From an uncultured bacterium (GTDB taxonomy: Bacteria > Verrucomicrobiota > Kiritimatiellia > CAIKKV01 > CAITUY01), in assembly GCA_903934155.1 (NCBI GenBank), contig CAIZMS010000322.1, positions 1 to 5,952 of the forward strand: a stretch of 5,952 nt of DNA. The letters are read 5' to 3'. Made by a program: the position numbers and the translations under genes. Position 1 is the first letter of the stretch; each line of letters opens with the position of its first letter. The notes beneath the pieces were generated by a model. That model ran no database searches. It saw nothing but the letters and a program-made list of their open reading frames with translations, and had not been told where the DNA came from. Below, piece after piece: positions 5,834-5,952 of this stretch.

Positions 5834-5952
5834 GGTTGGCATAACGACAACGATCATCCAGAACAAGCAGAGTTCCTTCAGTGGTGGCTTCGACCAGGGT
5901 GTGGTAACGCTCGGTCGATTCGCGAAGGTTATCGACCACTTCCTGGCGTTCC
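5682..5952 (-). pseudogene. PAS-domain sensor protein fragment (5' beyond the right edge, 3' end truncated)
   Basis: On the minus strand an open frame enters from the right edge. It reads as a short charged linker (ERQEVVDNLREST, residues 1-13 of the visible part) followed by the start of a typical PAS domain: RYHTLVEATTEGTLLVLDD (15-33), then YANPTFLSMLGFESA (37-51). This resembles the PAS modules of histidine kinases and other sensors. Homology by eye stops around residue 51 (near 5800). The remaining 38 residues to the stop at 5682-5684 do not look like a PAS continuation and are simply the antisense of the membrane gene's C-terminal region. A PAS fold needs about 100 residues, so the domain is cut in half and no kinase core follows in the window. 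The gene is therefore probably broken here, or the join is an assembly error. The upstream part cannot be judged. Confidence 0.6.
5795..5810. other. Apparent recombination or assembly junction
   Basis: Recognisable PAS coding on the minus strand ends at about 5800, and to its left the plus-strand membrane gene provides the only sensible coding. Base composition changes across the same area: 38-50% GC in sampled lines to the left, 58% at 5881-5940. I see no insertion-sequence ends, target duplication or attachment site at the join. The exact breakpoint is an estimate good to perhaps 15-20 bases. Confidence 0.45.

Overview
The window reads as a chromosomal stretch from a Gram-negative-type bacterium that makes peptidoglycan. 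Hand counts of sample 60-base lines give 57-73% GC over the housekeeping genes. I cannot place the organism firmly. The aspartate-type MurA would fit a PVC-like (Planctomycetes-Verrucomicrobia-Chlamydiae), actinobacterial or spirochaetal background, and the general protein style makes me lean towards the PVC side, but this is inference only.

Layout: (1) 1-949, minus strand: the N-terminal third of pyruvate, phosphate dikinase (ppdK), running off the left edge. (2) 950-1240: a 291-bp divergent regulatory region. It holds two clear Shine-Dalgarno sites and two perfect 8-bp-stem, 6-nt-loop dyads, one at nearly the same distance upstream of each gene's ribosome site. (3) 1241-3229, plus strand: a complete transketolase (tkt) with a GTG start. 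(4) 3238-4512, plus strand: a complete UDP-N-acetylglucosamine 1-carboxyvinyltransferase (murA), 8 bp after tkt and almost certainly cotranscribed with it. Its catalytic-loop Cys is replaced by Asp (residue 116), the natural fosfomycin-insensitive form. (5) 4514-4544: a strong intrinsic terminator closing the tkt-murA unit. (6) 4574-5833, plus strand: a lower-GC gene (38-50% in sampled lines) for a polytopic membrane protein of unknown function. (7) 5682-5952, minus strand: the broken 3' end of a PAS-domain sensor gene entering from the right edge. Its recognisable PAS homology stops near 5800, inside the antisense of the membrane gene's tail.

How it fits together: ppdK (pyruvate/PEP interconversion) and tkt (pentose phosphate pathway or Calvin-type carbon shuffling) are divergent and may share control. 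murA uses PEP, the product of the PPDK reaction in the gluconeogenic direction, so the block links PEP supply, sugar-phosphate metabolism and the first committed step of cell-wall synthesis. The right-hand quarter looks like accessory DNA: base composition drops after the murA terminator and returns to about 58% GC within the PAS fragment, with an apparent recombination (or assembly) junction around 5795-5810. I see no RNA genes, CRISPR array, transposase or complete mobile element.
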